Positions 44,601 through 51,449 of a DNA stretch of 53,248 bases are shown piece after piece (position 1 is the stretch's first letter; each line of letters begins with the position of its first letter). Origin of the DNA: Gemmatimonadetes bacterium bin94 (GTDB taxonomy: Bacteria; Gemmatimonadota; Gemmatimonadetes; Longimicrobiales; Gaopeijiaceae); contig MPNE01000004.1 of NCBI GenBank assembly GCA_002238865.1, forward strand, positions 147,501 through 200,748, in the 5' to 3' direction. Position numbers and translations under genes: made by a program. The notes below the pieces were generated by a model that did not search any database, was not told where the DNA came from, and saw nothing but the letters and a program-made list of their open reading frames with translations.

Positions 44601-44933
44601 CCAGACGACGTTCGGGTCGGAAGGGGCGACCTCGACCTCGCCCACGGAGTGCACCGGCTGGTCGTCGAAGACCGGACGCCAGTTCACCCCTCCGTCCTCG
44701 GTCTTCCACAGGCCGCCGGAAGCCGCGCCCGCGTAGTAGGTGAATCGGTCGCCGGGAACCCCCGCCACCGAAGTGATGCGGTTTCCGAGCGGACCGATGT
44801 GACGGTACTTCATGGCGGCGAGGGCGCTGGTCGGGACCTGTTGGGCGACGCCGGGCGGCGGATGCGCGGCGACGGTCACGACGGACACCGCGAGGGACAC
44901 GGCCGAGGCGAAACAAAGAACCGGGGAACGCAT
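41688..44933 (-). CDS. VPS10/sortilin-like BNR-repeat secreted protein
   Basis: 1081 residues; signal peptide about 1-31 ending VAQ-Q. The first 700 residues carry many BNR/Asp-box type repeats (GGLWKTEDGGVNW, GVWKSTDAGDSW, GIYRTMDGGATW, ELWRSDDGGHNW) of a seven-bladed propeller or double propeller like xyloglucanase/sortilin. The C-terminal 300 residues include a beta segment (GDYTVTLKAGGVTVSQGLEV) and a helical tail. Such proteins are usually labelled glycosyl hydrolases, but no catalytic acids can be assigned here. AAGGAG lies 9 nt before the ATG at 44933; frames further upstream are shadow. Confidence 0.9.
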   Translation of the reverse strand: MRSPVLCFASAVSLAVSVVTVAAHPPPGVAQQVPTSALAAMKYRHIGPLGNRITSVAGVPGDRFTYYAGAASGGLWKTEDGGVNWRPVFDDQPVHSVGEVEVAPSDPNVVWAGTGEPFIRSNVSIGNGVWKSTDAGDSWTHMGLEGTGRISRIIIHPTNPDIVYAAAIGHGYAPQPERGIYRTMDGGATWEHVLFVDEETGASDLVMDPNNPRILFAGTWQIAIRTWTRTSGGPGSAIHVSRDGGTTWTRLSGNGLPTREIGKIALCMSRADSRRVYALIETGDGVPWEGGDTDGGELWRSDDGGHNWALVSHDRDLAGRTAYYTRCEVNPDDPDEAYFLAAAYSTTLDGGVTSSAAPFLQGPVWDHHDMWIDPLDGDRQIVSGDGGLAISGNRGRTWFRAQLPIAQMYHVTVDNAVPYNVMGNRQDGPSTRGPSNSRMGGGLFGVGIPRGLWHSVGGGESGFATPDPTDPNIVWSSASGVGAGGGIVSRWDARTRQYREVEVWPESTTGHSADSLRYRFQWTFPLLISPHDNNTIYVTSQHVHRTTNRGQSWEVISPDLSTNNRSRMGISGGLTPDNIGVEYCCVIYAFDESPLEPGVLWAGTNDGLMHVSRDGGASWTNVTGNIPNLPPDGVVRGIDASRHTPGKAYMVIEHHQVGDFEARAYRTDDYGGSWTGITDGIDDGVLSYTRAIHEDPVRPGLLYLGTEASVYVSFDDGDRWQKFHTNLPHAPMYGLVVQEHFNDLVVGTYGRGFWVLDDVTPLQQLTPEVAAAAAHLFAPRPAYRFRPVSEPFTMFDDQSDGENPPYGASISYWLSEAVDDSVAIEIANAAGEVVRTLKGTASAGVNRVWWDLMNDPIEPVRLRTRPLFADDMSLGDERWRPLPGGPLGGSGLATILQPPGDYTVTLKAGGVTVSQGLEVRKDPHSEGTVADIEVQMAALAEIRTDIEAAGELINRVEWVRRQLLDTRAVLQDRGDQAELVAAADSLNQRLIEAEQGLFQMRATGTGQDAIRYPVRVIERLGYLFSTVSTGDFRPTDQQGEVHVILKERLLRIEEALNAVLDADLAAFNRRIQALGLGVISE

Positions 44934-45011
44934 TACGCACTTCTCCTTAATGGGGCGCACACTGCGTGCGGGGAGCCCGCACGCCACGGGAAGAATAGTG
45001 CGAAGACCGGT

Positions 45012-45049
45012 CGCCCGCAGTGACTCTCCCTTGGGCGTCACTGCGGGCG
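45012..45049. terminator. Long hairpin between the lipoprotein and BNR genes
   Basis: Perfect 13-bp arms CGCCCGCAGTGAC / GTCACTGCGGGCG with a 12-nt loop, 26 nt after the lipoprotein stop on the minus strand. No clear U tract follows. It probably ends the receptor operon; an attenuator or RNA-stability role for the BNR gene is possible. Confidence 0.6.
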
Positions 45050-45075
45050 GCCCGGCTATCCGACGACCGGCAGGG

Positions 45076-45543
45076 TCAACGAATGTGCGCCGGCGCGGGC
45101 TGGGTGACGAAGTCGGGGTGTCCCGCACCGACCGCACCGTGCATGAGGCTGAAAGTGACCCCCGTCTCACCCGCCATTTCGCCGTGCAGGTGCCCGCCGA
45201 ACTCGCCCGGCGTGTCCTGTCCGAACTCGGCGATCGACTCGTCCTGCACCTGGACATCCAGGTACAGGTCGTCGTCGATGGGGATCGGGTCTCCTTCATG
45301 GTCGACGAACCGGACGGTGATATGTGGAGTCTCCTGTCCGACTTCGCCCTCCAATTCGCCGGTCCACGTCTGTGTCTCTCCGTCATAGGTAGCGAACACG
45401 TTGCCACCCATGACCAGGTGCACTCCCTCGGGCTCGGCGTGTGCGTCGTCCACTTCGGTCATCGTCTCGGTGCAGGCCCCGAGGAGCAGTGCGAAGGCGG
45501 CGAGAACGAAAAGCGGTGAGTTTTTGTAGCTCCGTCCATTCAT
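45076..45543 (-). CDS. His-rich lipoprotein downstream of a TonB-dependent receptor
   Basis: 155 residues from the ATG at 45543 (AGGAG upstream). The lipoprotein signal ends at LGAC (C24). The mature region is acidic and beta-rich (ITVRFVDHEGDPIPIDDD) with clustered histidines toward the end: GGHLHGEM, LMHGAVGAGH and APAHIR. It starts 49 nt after the receptor gene, and no named domain was recognised. The histidines suggest metal binding and a periplasmic or surface handoff role with the receptor (inference). Followed by a 13-bp hairpin. Confidence 0.8.
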   Translation of the reverse strand: MNGRSYKNSPLFVLAAFALLLGACTETMTEVDDAHAEPEGVHLVMGGNVFATYDGETQTWTGELEGEVGQETPHITVRFVDHEGDPIPIDDDLYLDVQVQDESIAEFGQDTPGEFGGHLHGEMAGETGVTFSLMHGAVGAGHPDFVTQPAPAHIR

Positions 45544-45592
45544 TTGTTTTCTCCTGTGTTCGTTTATTGGAGTCGCGTGCCCGGGCATTTCC

Positions 45593-47827
45593 CTAGAACA
45601 CGACGCGGTATGTCATACTCAGACCCCTCCCGGCCTCGGGCATGATCTCCTTGACCCGGGAGAGGTGGTTGCGGTATTCGGTGTCCGTGGCGTTGTCGAG
45701 GCCTACGGTAATGACGTTCAAGCGGCCTCCCAGCGTGAGACGAGCGCCCGCCGAAAGGTTGAGCACGGCGTACCCGTCGGTCGGCGTTTCGAATTCACCG
45801 ATCCGATCCTGGCGGGCCGCCACTTCGGCCTCCGTGCGGATAAACCACGTGGGCCGCTCCCATTTCAGAGCCGTGTGCCCCTTGAGCGGAGGAACAAGCG
45901 GGAGGGGTCGTTCGGTGTCCTTGAGGCTCCCTCTCACCGAGGACGCCACCACCTCGAGGGCCAGGCCCCGCCCAACGTCCACGTCCACCGTGGCTTCGAA
46001 GCCGCTGAACAGGGCATCGTTGCCCCGGTACTGGTAGATGGGAAGAAGCACGCGGCTGAGCCGACCCGTGTCCTCCCCGTAGACGTAGTCCCTGATATCG
46101 TTGTAGAAGCCGGTCACTTCGCCCCTCAGCCGGTCCGACTCGAAGCGGAGGAAGACGTCGAGCCCCCTCCCGATCTCGCCTTCCAGAGAAGGGTTTCCGA
46201 CTTCGAAGGAGTAAGCCGCCAGGTGCGGCCCCTCCGAGTAGAGTTCATTGATGTCCGGCGCCCGGTAGGCGTGGACGAAGCTGGCGCCGAGCGTCAGCCC
46301 TGAAAAGGCTCTGTACAGTACGCCCAGCGATCCCGAAAGAGAGTGGAAGCCACGGTCCCGGATATCGCCGATGGCCGAATCCCGCTCGTCCTGCAGCGGA
46401 TCGGCGCCCGTCCAGTCGTACCGCAATCCCCACTCGATCTGGGTGGAGCCGAGATCTACCTCTTCCATGAAGTACAGCGAAGCTCTGCCACGACGCGTGT
46501 CCGGTGTGTACAGACCACCGCCGTACTCGAAATTCTCCCAGGACAGACGGGCTCCAAGCGCGCCCGCCGAGAAGGGTCCCCACCTCCCGTGCCGGCCAAG
46601 AATGTCGCCACTGGCGGCTTGCAGAACGTAGAGAGTGCCCAGAATGTCAGGCGGCTCGATCTCCCTGTGCTCATACCATGTATGGGTCGCATCGACGCGG
46701 ATATCCCGGAAGAACCCGGCAGGCTTCTCGACTACGGCTCGGAATTTCGAGGCGACGCGCTGCATCTCGATGCGCACCCCGTCCTCGTGCCCCCCGACGA
46801 AGCCGCCGGGTATGCCGTAGTCGTTCCGATACCCTCGAAAGGACGCCCCCAGATGACCCCAGTCGGCCACGTAGGCCGACCCCGCTCCGCCGCTCCACAG
46901 TTCACCGTCGGTGTTGAACAGGGTACCCACGGGCGTCTTCAGATCTCCCCCCGTCCGCGTGGCCACTTCCACGCGCAGCGGCACCTGCGCCGCCACCGGG
47001 AACACCGCCGTCGCGCTGCCACCGAACGAACCCGTCACGGTCTGGCTCTGCAGGGTCGCCGATCCCGTCACATGGTGCGGCACCGCCGACGGGATCTCGT
47101 CGCGGATGACATTGATGACGCCTCCCAGCGCGTTGCCCCCGTAGAGCAGCGCTCCCGGACCCCGCACCACCTCTATCCGCCGTGCGGACGCGGGGTCGAG
47201 CCCCGTCGTGTGATCGGTTCCCGAATTGGAGGCATCTCCCACCCGCGTCCCGTCTTCCAGCACGAGCACCCGGTCGCCACTCAGCCCACGTACCACCGGT
47301 TGCGAGACCGTCGGGCCCATGCTTGTGACGGCCATCCCCGGCATCGAAGCCAGGGTCGCCGCGATCGTCCCTTCCATTCGGCGCTGCAATTCATCACCGG
47401 CCATGACGCTCACCGGGCGCAGTGCTTCCGCGGCGCCCCGTTCGCTCAGCGTCGACGTGACCACCATGCCCTGAAGCGCGATCGGCGACGTGATCATTGC
47501 GATGACCACCACCGCGGACTCGTCGCCCACCGCGACTTCGGTGGTGGAGCTCCGGTAGCCGAGCCGTTCGACCCGCAGGGAGTAGCTCCCCGCGGCGATC
47601 CCGGTCAGGTGGAAGGTTCCGTCACCGTGGGTCACCGCCATCGTTCCCGTGCCAACCACCGACACCAACGCTCCGGCAAGAGGGTTGCCGCTCTCCGCGT
47701 CGCGCACCACGCCCTCGATTTCGCCTTCGTGCTCCGGCACCTGCGCAGACGCGGGCGCCGACAACACGGAGAGCCCGGCGACCGCCGTGACGATGCCGGT
47801 GCGGAAGAACGCAAGCAGGGTTTTCAA
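45593..47827 (-). CDS. TonB-dependent outer-membrane receptor, ZnuD-like
   Basis: 744 residues with a signal peptide (1-29, ending ASA-Q). Residues about 34-112 are a CarboxypepD-regulatory domain (EGVVRDAESGNPLAGALVSV). About 120-235 is the plug (GMVVTSTLSE, PVVRGLSGDRVLVLEDGTRV, RIEVVRGPGALLYGGNALGG). The rest is a 22-strand barrel ending in the aromatic terminal YRVVF. The plug's LEDGTRVGDASNSGTDHTTG and the overall length resemble zinc receptors such as ZnuD; iron or copper complexes cannot be excluded. No Shine-Dalgarno is visible. It lies between a small Cys/His secreted protein and a His-rich lipoprotein. Confidence 0.9.
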   Translation of the reverse strand: MKTLLAFFRTGIVTAVAGLSVLSAPASAQVPEHEGEIEGVVRDAESGNPLAGALVSVVGTGTMAVTHGDGTFHLTGIAAGSYSLRVERLGYRSSTTEVAVGDESAVVVIAMITSPIALQGMVVTSTLSERGAAEALRPVSVMAGDELQRRMEGTIAATLASMPGMAVTSMGPTVSQPVVRGLSGDRVLVLEDGTRVGDASNSGTDHTTGLDPASARRIEVVRGPGALLYGGNALGGVINVIRDEIPSAVPHHVTGSATLQSQTVTGSFGGSATAVFPVAAQVPLRVEVATRTGGDLKTPVGTLFNTDGELWSGGAGSAYVADWGHLGASFRGYRNDYGIPGGFVGGHEDGVRIEMQRVASKFRAVVEKPAGFFRDIRVDATHTWYEHREIEPPDILGTLYVLQAASGDILGRHGRWGPFSAGALGARLSWENFEYGGGLYTPDTRRGRASLYFMEEVDLGSTQIEWGLRYDWTGADPLQDERDSAIGDIRDRGFHSLSGSLGVLYRAFSGLTLGASFVHAYRAPDINELYSEGPHLAAYSFEVGNPSLEGEIGRGLDVFLRFESDRLRGEVTGFYNDIRDYVYGEDTGRLSRVLLPIYQYRGNDALFSGFEATVDVDVGRGLALEVVASSVRGSLKDTERPLPLVPPLKGHTALKWERPTWFIRTEAEVAARQDRIGEFETPTDGYAVLNLSAGARLTLGGRLNVITVGLDNATDTEYRNHLSRVKEIMPEAGRGLSMTYRVVF

Positions 47828-47938
47828 GAGATGCCGTTTCGCTTAAGGACGCCGATACACGGGTACGCGCCACACGGAGTTCAGGGCGACGACCCGGAGA
47901 GGAACAACGGGAGCGGGGCGGGAGCGCCCCTGGAGGCG

Positions 47939-48301
47939 TCAAGCGGCGGGCGGAGCCCTGGGGATGACCGACCCGACCAGGATCGGTGCCGTGGGAATGC
48001 AGTCGGCCGCGCGATCCGGCTCGGACAGACGGAGGGGAGGCGCGCCTATCCGGGGAGCCGTGATCCCGCCCGAGACTCCGGCGTTCGAGAGCGACCGAAC
48101 CACCTGGCAGAAAAAGTGCCCGTGATTGACGGCGCAGTCCGCATTCCGGGGCGACTCGACATGAACCGGTGACCCGAACCGCTCGATATCCAGGATGGCG
48201 TCGGCGGGACTGAAGACGGCCGACAACCCGATCTGGAGCGTGGCAATGCACAAGATGCCCGCCCGGCGCAGGTCCCATCTGGTCGATCGCCGGAAGAACA
48301 A
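47939..48301 (-). CDS. Small secreted Cys/His-motif protein upstream of the receptor
   Basis: About 120 residues from a TTG at 48301, chosen because AAGGTGG lies 6 nt upstream; the frame extends to a TTG at 48352. The N-terminus is basic, then hydrophobic (GILCIATLQIGLSAVF), ending near ADA, a plausible signal peptide. The mature part has H47, E49, C56, H60, H62 and C65 in HVESPRNADCAVNHGHFFC, a compact metal-ligand pattern. A Pro-rich tail follows. It precedes the ZnuD-like receptor by 111 nt. I recall similar short proteins before receptors in other genomes, but this is memory, not a search. Real gene likely, function unknown. Confidence 0.6.
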   Translation of the reverse strand: MFFRRSTRWDLRRAGILCIATLQIGLSAVFSPADAILDIERFGSPVHVESPRNADCAVNHGHFFCQVVRSLSNAGVSGGITAPRIGAPPLRLSEPDRAADCIPTAPILVGSVIPRAPPAA

Positions 48302-48336
48302 GTGCCGCCACCTTGACAAGGGTTGTGGAACCACCG

Positions 48337-48350
48337 GATTTCGGGAAATC
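48337..48350. promoter_or_regulatory. Palindrome upstream of the receptor operon
   Basis: GATTTC-GG-GAAATC, perfect 6-bp arms, about 36 bp upstream of the TTG start at 48301. A second palindrome, CCTTG-A-CAAGG (48311-48321), lies closer. Either could be an operator; no match to a Fur or Zur consensus was evident. Confidence 0.3.
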
Positions 48351-48407
48351 AAGCCCGCGAGCCCTGGACTGTCAAGGGCCTGCGGGGCACAAAGCTCTCC
48401 CGCTGAA

Positions 48408-48481
48408 TGGGCCCAGAGGGACTTGAACCCCCGACCGTCGGATTATGAGTCCGCTGCTCTAACCGCCTGAGCTATGGGCCC
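48408..48481 (-). tRNA. tRNA with CAU anticodon, probably tRNA-Ile2 (lysidine-modified)
   Basis: 74-nt cloverleaf on the minus strand. The acceptor GGGCCCA pairs with TGGGCCC, the D stem is GCTC/GAGC, the anticodon loop is CTCATAA and the T loop TTCAAGT. The anticodon stem has a mismatched first pair (G-A). The discriminator is A; CCA is not encoded. CAU could mean elongator Met. The G/C acceptor and the TTCAAGT T loop, as in ileX-type genes, favour Ile2. The identity needs a covariance model. Confidence 0.8.
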
Positions 48482-48528
48482 GGGTAACGTTAACCGATTA
48501 CCGGTGCCGGAGGCCATGGGTGTCCGGG

Positions 48529-49164
48529 CTACGTCGTCCCGAAGAGCCGATCACCCGCGTCACCCAAGCCGGGAAGGATGTAGCCGACCTCGTTGAGACA
48601 CCGGTCCAGAGCGGCCGTGTAGACGTGTACGTCGGGGTGGTCCTCGGCCAGCCGCCGGGCACCCTCGGGAGATGCGACCACGCACATGAGCCGGATATCT
48701 CCGGCGCCCCGAGCCTTCAGTTCGGCGATCGATGCGGTCGCGGTCCCCCCGGTGCCGAGCATCGGGTCGACAACGAGGCAGATTCGCCGCTGGAGGTCTG
48801 GCGGCAGCTTCGCGTAGTAGCGCACCGGCTGGAGGGTCTCTTCGTTGCGGTAGAACCCCAGGTGACCCACCCGTGCTCCGGGAATGAGGCGGGTAACACC
48901 CTCGACCATGCCCAGGCCCGCGCGCAGAATGGGCACGATCACCAGCCGATCTTCCCGGATACGAAGGTCGCGCATCGACTCGAGCGGGGTCTCGAACGCT
49001 ACCTCCTCCCCGGCCAGGTCGCGCGTGACCTCGACGGTCATGAGCAGGGCGATTTCCGCCATGAGCCCGCGAAACTCCTTGTGTCCGGTGCGGCTGTCCC
49101 GCAGGAGAGAGAGTTTGTGGCGGAGCAGAGCGTGCTCGATCACCGTCAGCGTCGATTCAGGCAT
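48529..49164 (-). CDS. upp: Uracil phosphoribosyltransferase
   Basis: 211 residues; converts uracil and PRPP to UMP in pyrimidine salvage. The PRPP-binding loop is VVDPMLGTGGTA, the uracil site YILPGLGDAGDRLFG at the C-terminus, and ILRAGLGM in the middle. The ATG at 49164 matches the usual N-terminus (TVIEHALLRHKLSLLRD) with GAGG nearby. It overlaps the rluB stop by 8 nt and is the last gene of the site-2 protease operon. Confidence 0.96.
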   Translation of the reverse strand: MPESTLTVIEHALLRHKLSLLRDSRTGHKEFRGLMAEIALLMTVEVTRDLAGEEVAFETPLESMRDLRIREDRLVIVPILRAGLGMVEGVTRLIPGARVGHLGFYRNEETLQPVRYYAKLPPDLQRRICLVVDPMLGTGGTATASIAELKARGAGDIRLMCVVASPEGARRLAEDHPDVHVYTAALDRCLNEVGYILPGLGDAGDRLFGTT

Positions 49165-49975
49165 GCGATCCTCGGGGAGTACGTTGTGGACGAACGCGCC
49201 CCGGTCCCCTCCGCCGCCGCGGACCGCGGCCGACCAGTGCCTTTGCCTCGGCGAGCTCTTCGGCACGCGCGGGCCGCCAACCCCCCGGCTTCAGATTCCC
49301 CAGTCGAAAGGGGCCGAAGCGGACGCGGGCCAGAGACCGCGCCGGGTGTCCGACGGCCTTCAGCAGGCGTCTGACCTCTCGCTTGCGCCCTTCAGTGAGC
49401 ACGAGCGTCAATCCCCACTCGTCTTCGTCGAGCGCTACTCTGCGAACCCGCTTCGGGCGCGCAAATCCATCTTCGAGTTCGATCCCGGTCTTCAGTGCCT
49501 TCACTCCGCGGGCGGTCACCTGCCCCGCTACCCGGGCCAGGTATTCGCGCTCGATCCGCGCGCGCGGGTGGGCCAGAGCAGCGGCCAGGTCACCCTCATT
49601 GGTCAGAAGCAGCAAACCGGAGGTGTCCCGGTCGAGGCGTCCGACGTACCGGAGCCCCTTTGCCCAAACGGGAAGCAGGTCGTAGATGGTGTTCCCCCCG
49701 TGGGGGTCCGTGCGCGTGCAAAGCACACCGGTCGGTTTGTGGAAGACAATCCACCGCCGCGGCGCAGGGACCACCTCCCGGCCGTCCAGCGAAACCGTGT
49801 CGACCCCGGGCGTCACCCGCACCCCCACTTCCGTCACTGGCCTGCCGTTGATTGCAATCCGACCCTCGCGCATCATGACCTCGGCTTGCCGGCGGGACGC
49901 GGCCCCGGCCTGGGAAAGGTACTTCTGTACCCGCATGGGCTCCCGCGGGGCTGCCCTGCCTCGCCGCGCGTTCAT
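49157..49975 (-). CDS. rluB: 23S rRNA pseudouridine synthase, RluB/RsuA family
   Basis: 272 residues. An S4 RNA-binding domain is at about 14-65 (VQKYLSQAGAASRRQAEVMM). The catalytic domain has the Asp in GRLDRDTSGLLLLT and KPTGVLCT in the first strand. The C-terminal GRKREVRRLLKAVGHP is typical. A basic, Arg-rich tail (GRGPRRRRGPGRVRP) is extra and may aid rRNA contact. Linkage with scpA/scpB is the common arrangement and favours RluB over RsuA. The ATG overlaps the scpB stop by 4 nt. Confidence 0.93.
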   Translation of the reverse strand: MNARRGRAAPREPMRVQKYLSQAGAASRRQAEVMMREGRIAINGRPVTEVGVRVTPGVDTVSLDGREVVPAPRRWIVFHKPTGVLCTRTDPHGGNTIYDLLPVWAKGLRYVGRLDRDTSGLLLLTNEGDLAAALAHPRARIEREYLARVAGQVTARGVKALKTGIELEDGFARPKRVRRVALDEDEWGLTLVLTEGRKREVRRLLKAVGHPARSLARVRFGPFRLGNLKPGGWRPARAEELAEAKALVGRGPRRRRGPGRVRPQRTPRGSHA

Positions 49976-50658
49976 TCCTCGCTGCCCCCTCCCTCTCCGT
50001 CGCTCCCCACCTCCGAGCCGGCATGGGCAAGCACGGCCGCGACCGCCTCGTCCGGACTCAGGGGTTCATCCGACACTTCCGGAGACCCGGCTTCCGGAGC
50101 TTCGTCATCCTTCGCGCGTTCCTCCGGAGGTGCACGCTCCCGCAGCACGACGGGCAGCTCTTCGGGCCTGGGCAGGTGCTCCATCGACGGGAATCCAAAG
50201 TGTTCCATGAAGCGCTCGGTGGTTGCGTAGAGAACCGGCCGTCCGACCCCTTCTCCGCGTCCGGCCGCGCGGATGAGCTCGCGATCCAGAAGAGTCCGGA
50301 TCACTCCGGTCGAGTTGACTCCACGGATGTACTCGATCTCGATCCGGCTGATCGGCTGCCGGTACGCCACGATGGCCAGCGCCTCCAACGCCGGGCCCGA
50401 GAGCCTGGACTGCTTCGGAACCGTATCGAAGCGTTCCAGATAGGGCGCGAATTCGGGCCGGGTCATGAGTTGCACCCCGTCCGCCACCTCGCGAAGCTCG
50501 AAAGCTCGCCCGGAATCGTCGTACTCCGCCGTCAGAACGGCCAGGGCCGCTTCAACCCTGTCCTCGTCGAGGGCCTCGTCGGCGCGGGCAATCTCGCCCG
50601 GCGACAGCGGCGCGTCGCTCGCGAAGAGGATCGCCTCGACGATCCCGGCGTCGTTCAC
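49972..50658 (-). CDS. scpB: Segregation and condensation protein B
   Basis: 228 residues from a GTG at 50658, with GGAGG 6 nt before it and a 4-nt GTGA overlap with scpA. Two winged-helix domains: IVEAILFASDAPLSPGEIA and VPKQSRLSGPALEALAIVAY, then YRQPISRIEIEYIRGV. It dimerises and binds the ScpA kleisin of the SMC complex. After about residue 178 the protein ends in an acidic, low-complexity tail. Confidence 0.95.
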   Translation of the reverse strand: MNDAGIVEAILFASDAPLSPGEIARADEALDEDRVEAALAVLTAEYDDSGRAFELREVADGVQLMTRPEFAPYLERFDTVPKQSRLSGPALEALAIVAYRQPISRIEIEYIRGVNSTGVIRTLLDRELIRAAGRGEGVGRPVLYATTERFMEHFGFPSMEHLPRPEELPVVLRERAPPEERAKDDEAPEAGSPEVSDEPLSPDEAVAAVLAHAGSEVGSDGEGGGSEE

Positions 50659-51449
50659 GTTGCTTCCTCCCCGGCGCCGGCATACGAATATTCGGGCTCG
50701 TCCGCCGACAACATGCTCTCGTCCCCGCTCCCTCCTGCTCCCCTGCCCGGATAGATCCAGAGCGGGGAAAAATGCTGACGCTGCCGCAGCGACACCACGC
50801 GCCTTCGTCCGAGTTCGAGCCCGGCGAGCAACGTCATGACACCGTGGATCCGGTCCCGCCAGGGCGCCACCAGACTGGCAAACTCGATTCGCCGCACCTT
50901 CCTCACGGCCTGGACGATGAGATCGACCTTTTCCGTCATCGCGACGGCCCGGCGTGTCACCCGGTGCTCGGCCTCGCCCTCCGTCGGCGGCTCGATTCGC
51001 GTGGCCGCGGCGAGAAGATCGTCCCAGGTAACGTGAAGCGGCGCCTCGGCAAGGTGTGGCCGGCGGCGAGGCTCGGTGTAGCCCTTGCCAAAGCGGCGGC
51101 CCCGATCGTTTTCGGCACTGCGGAGCCGGTGAGCGACCTCGTGGATCATCTCGTACTCGAGCAGCCGGCGGACGAGTTCGGCCCGAGGATCGTGGTCCTC
51201 TTCGCCGGAGGGGCTCGGGAGCAGCATCCTGGCCTTGATGCGCACCAGTGCGGCCGCCATCTCCAGAAACTCGCCCGCCTCGTCCACGCCCGGGTCTCCC
51301 ATCCCCTGAATGGCGGCCAGAAACTGCCTCGTGATCAAGGAAATGGGGATGTCGAAGATGTCGATGTCCTGCGTGCGAATGAGGTGCAGAAGGAGATCGA
51401 GAGGACCGTGGAAACGCTCGGTCTCGACGACGAGGAAGCCGTCGTTCAT
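50655..51449 (-). CDS. scpA: Segregation and condensation protein A (kleisin)
   Basis: 264 residues from the ATG at 51449, which overlaps the site-2 protease stop by 4 nt. The N-terminal HGPLDLLLHLIRTQDIDIFD is the kleisin signature that binds the SMC neck. It continues with FLEMAAALVRIKARMLLP, and a winged helix near the C-terminus contacts the other SMC head. No smc gene is in the window. A Gly/Ala/Glu-rich tail is unusual in sequence but not in length. Confidence 0.94.
   Translation of the reverse strand: MNDGFLVVETERFHGPLDLLLHLIRTQDIDIFDIPISLITRQFLAAIQGMGDPGVDEAGEFLEMAAALVRIKARMLLPSPSGEEDHDPRAELVRRLLEYEMIHEVAHRLRSAENDRGRRFGKGYTEPRRRPHLAEAPLHVTWDDLLAAATRIEPPTEGEAEHRVTRRAVAMTEKVDLIVQAVRKVRRIEFASLVAPWRDRIHGVMTLLAGLELGRRRVVSLRQRQHFSPLWIYPGRGAGGSGDESMLSADEPEYSYAGAGEEAT

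Noticed and set aside
46343-48172. 609-codon open frame antisense to the receptor and its upstream small gene
   Set aside because: Arg/His-rich low-information translation; spans two genes and a gap on the other strand.
48408-48481. Elongator tRNA-Met for the CAU tRNA
   Set aside because: Acceptor stem and T loop look more like ileX-type tRNA-Ile2, but the alternative is not excluded.
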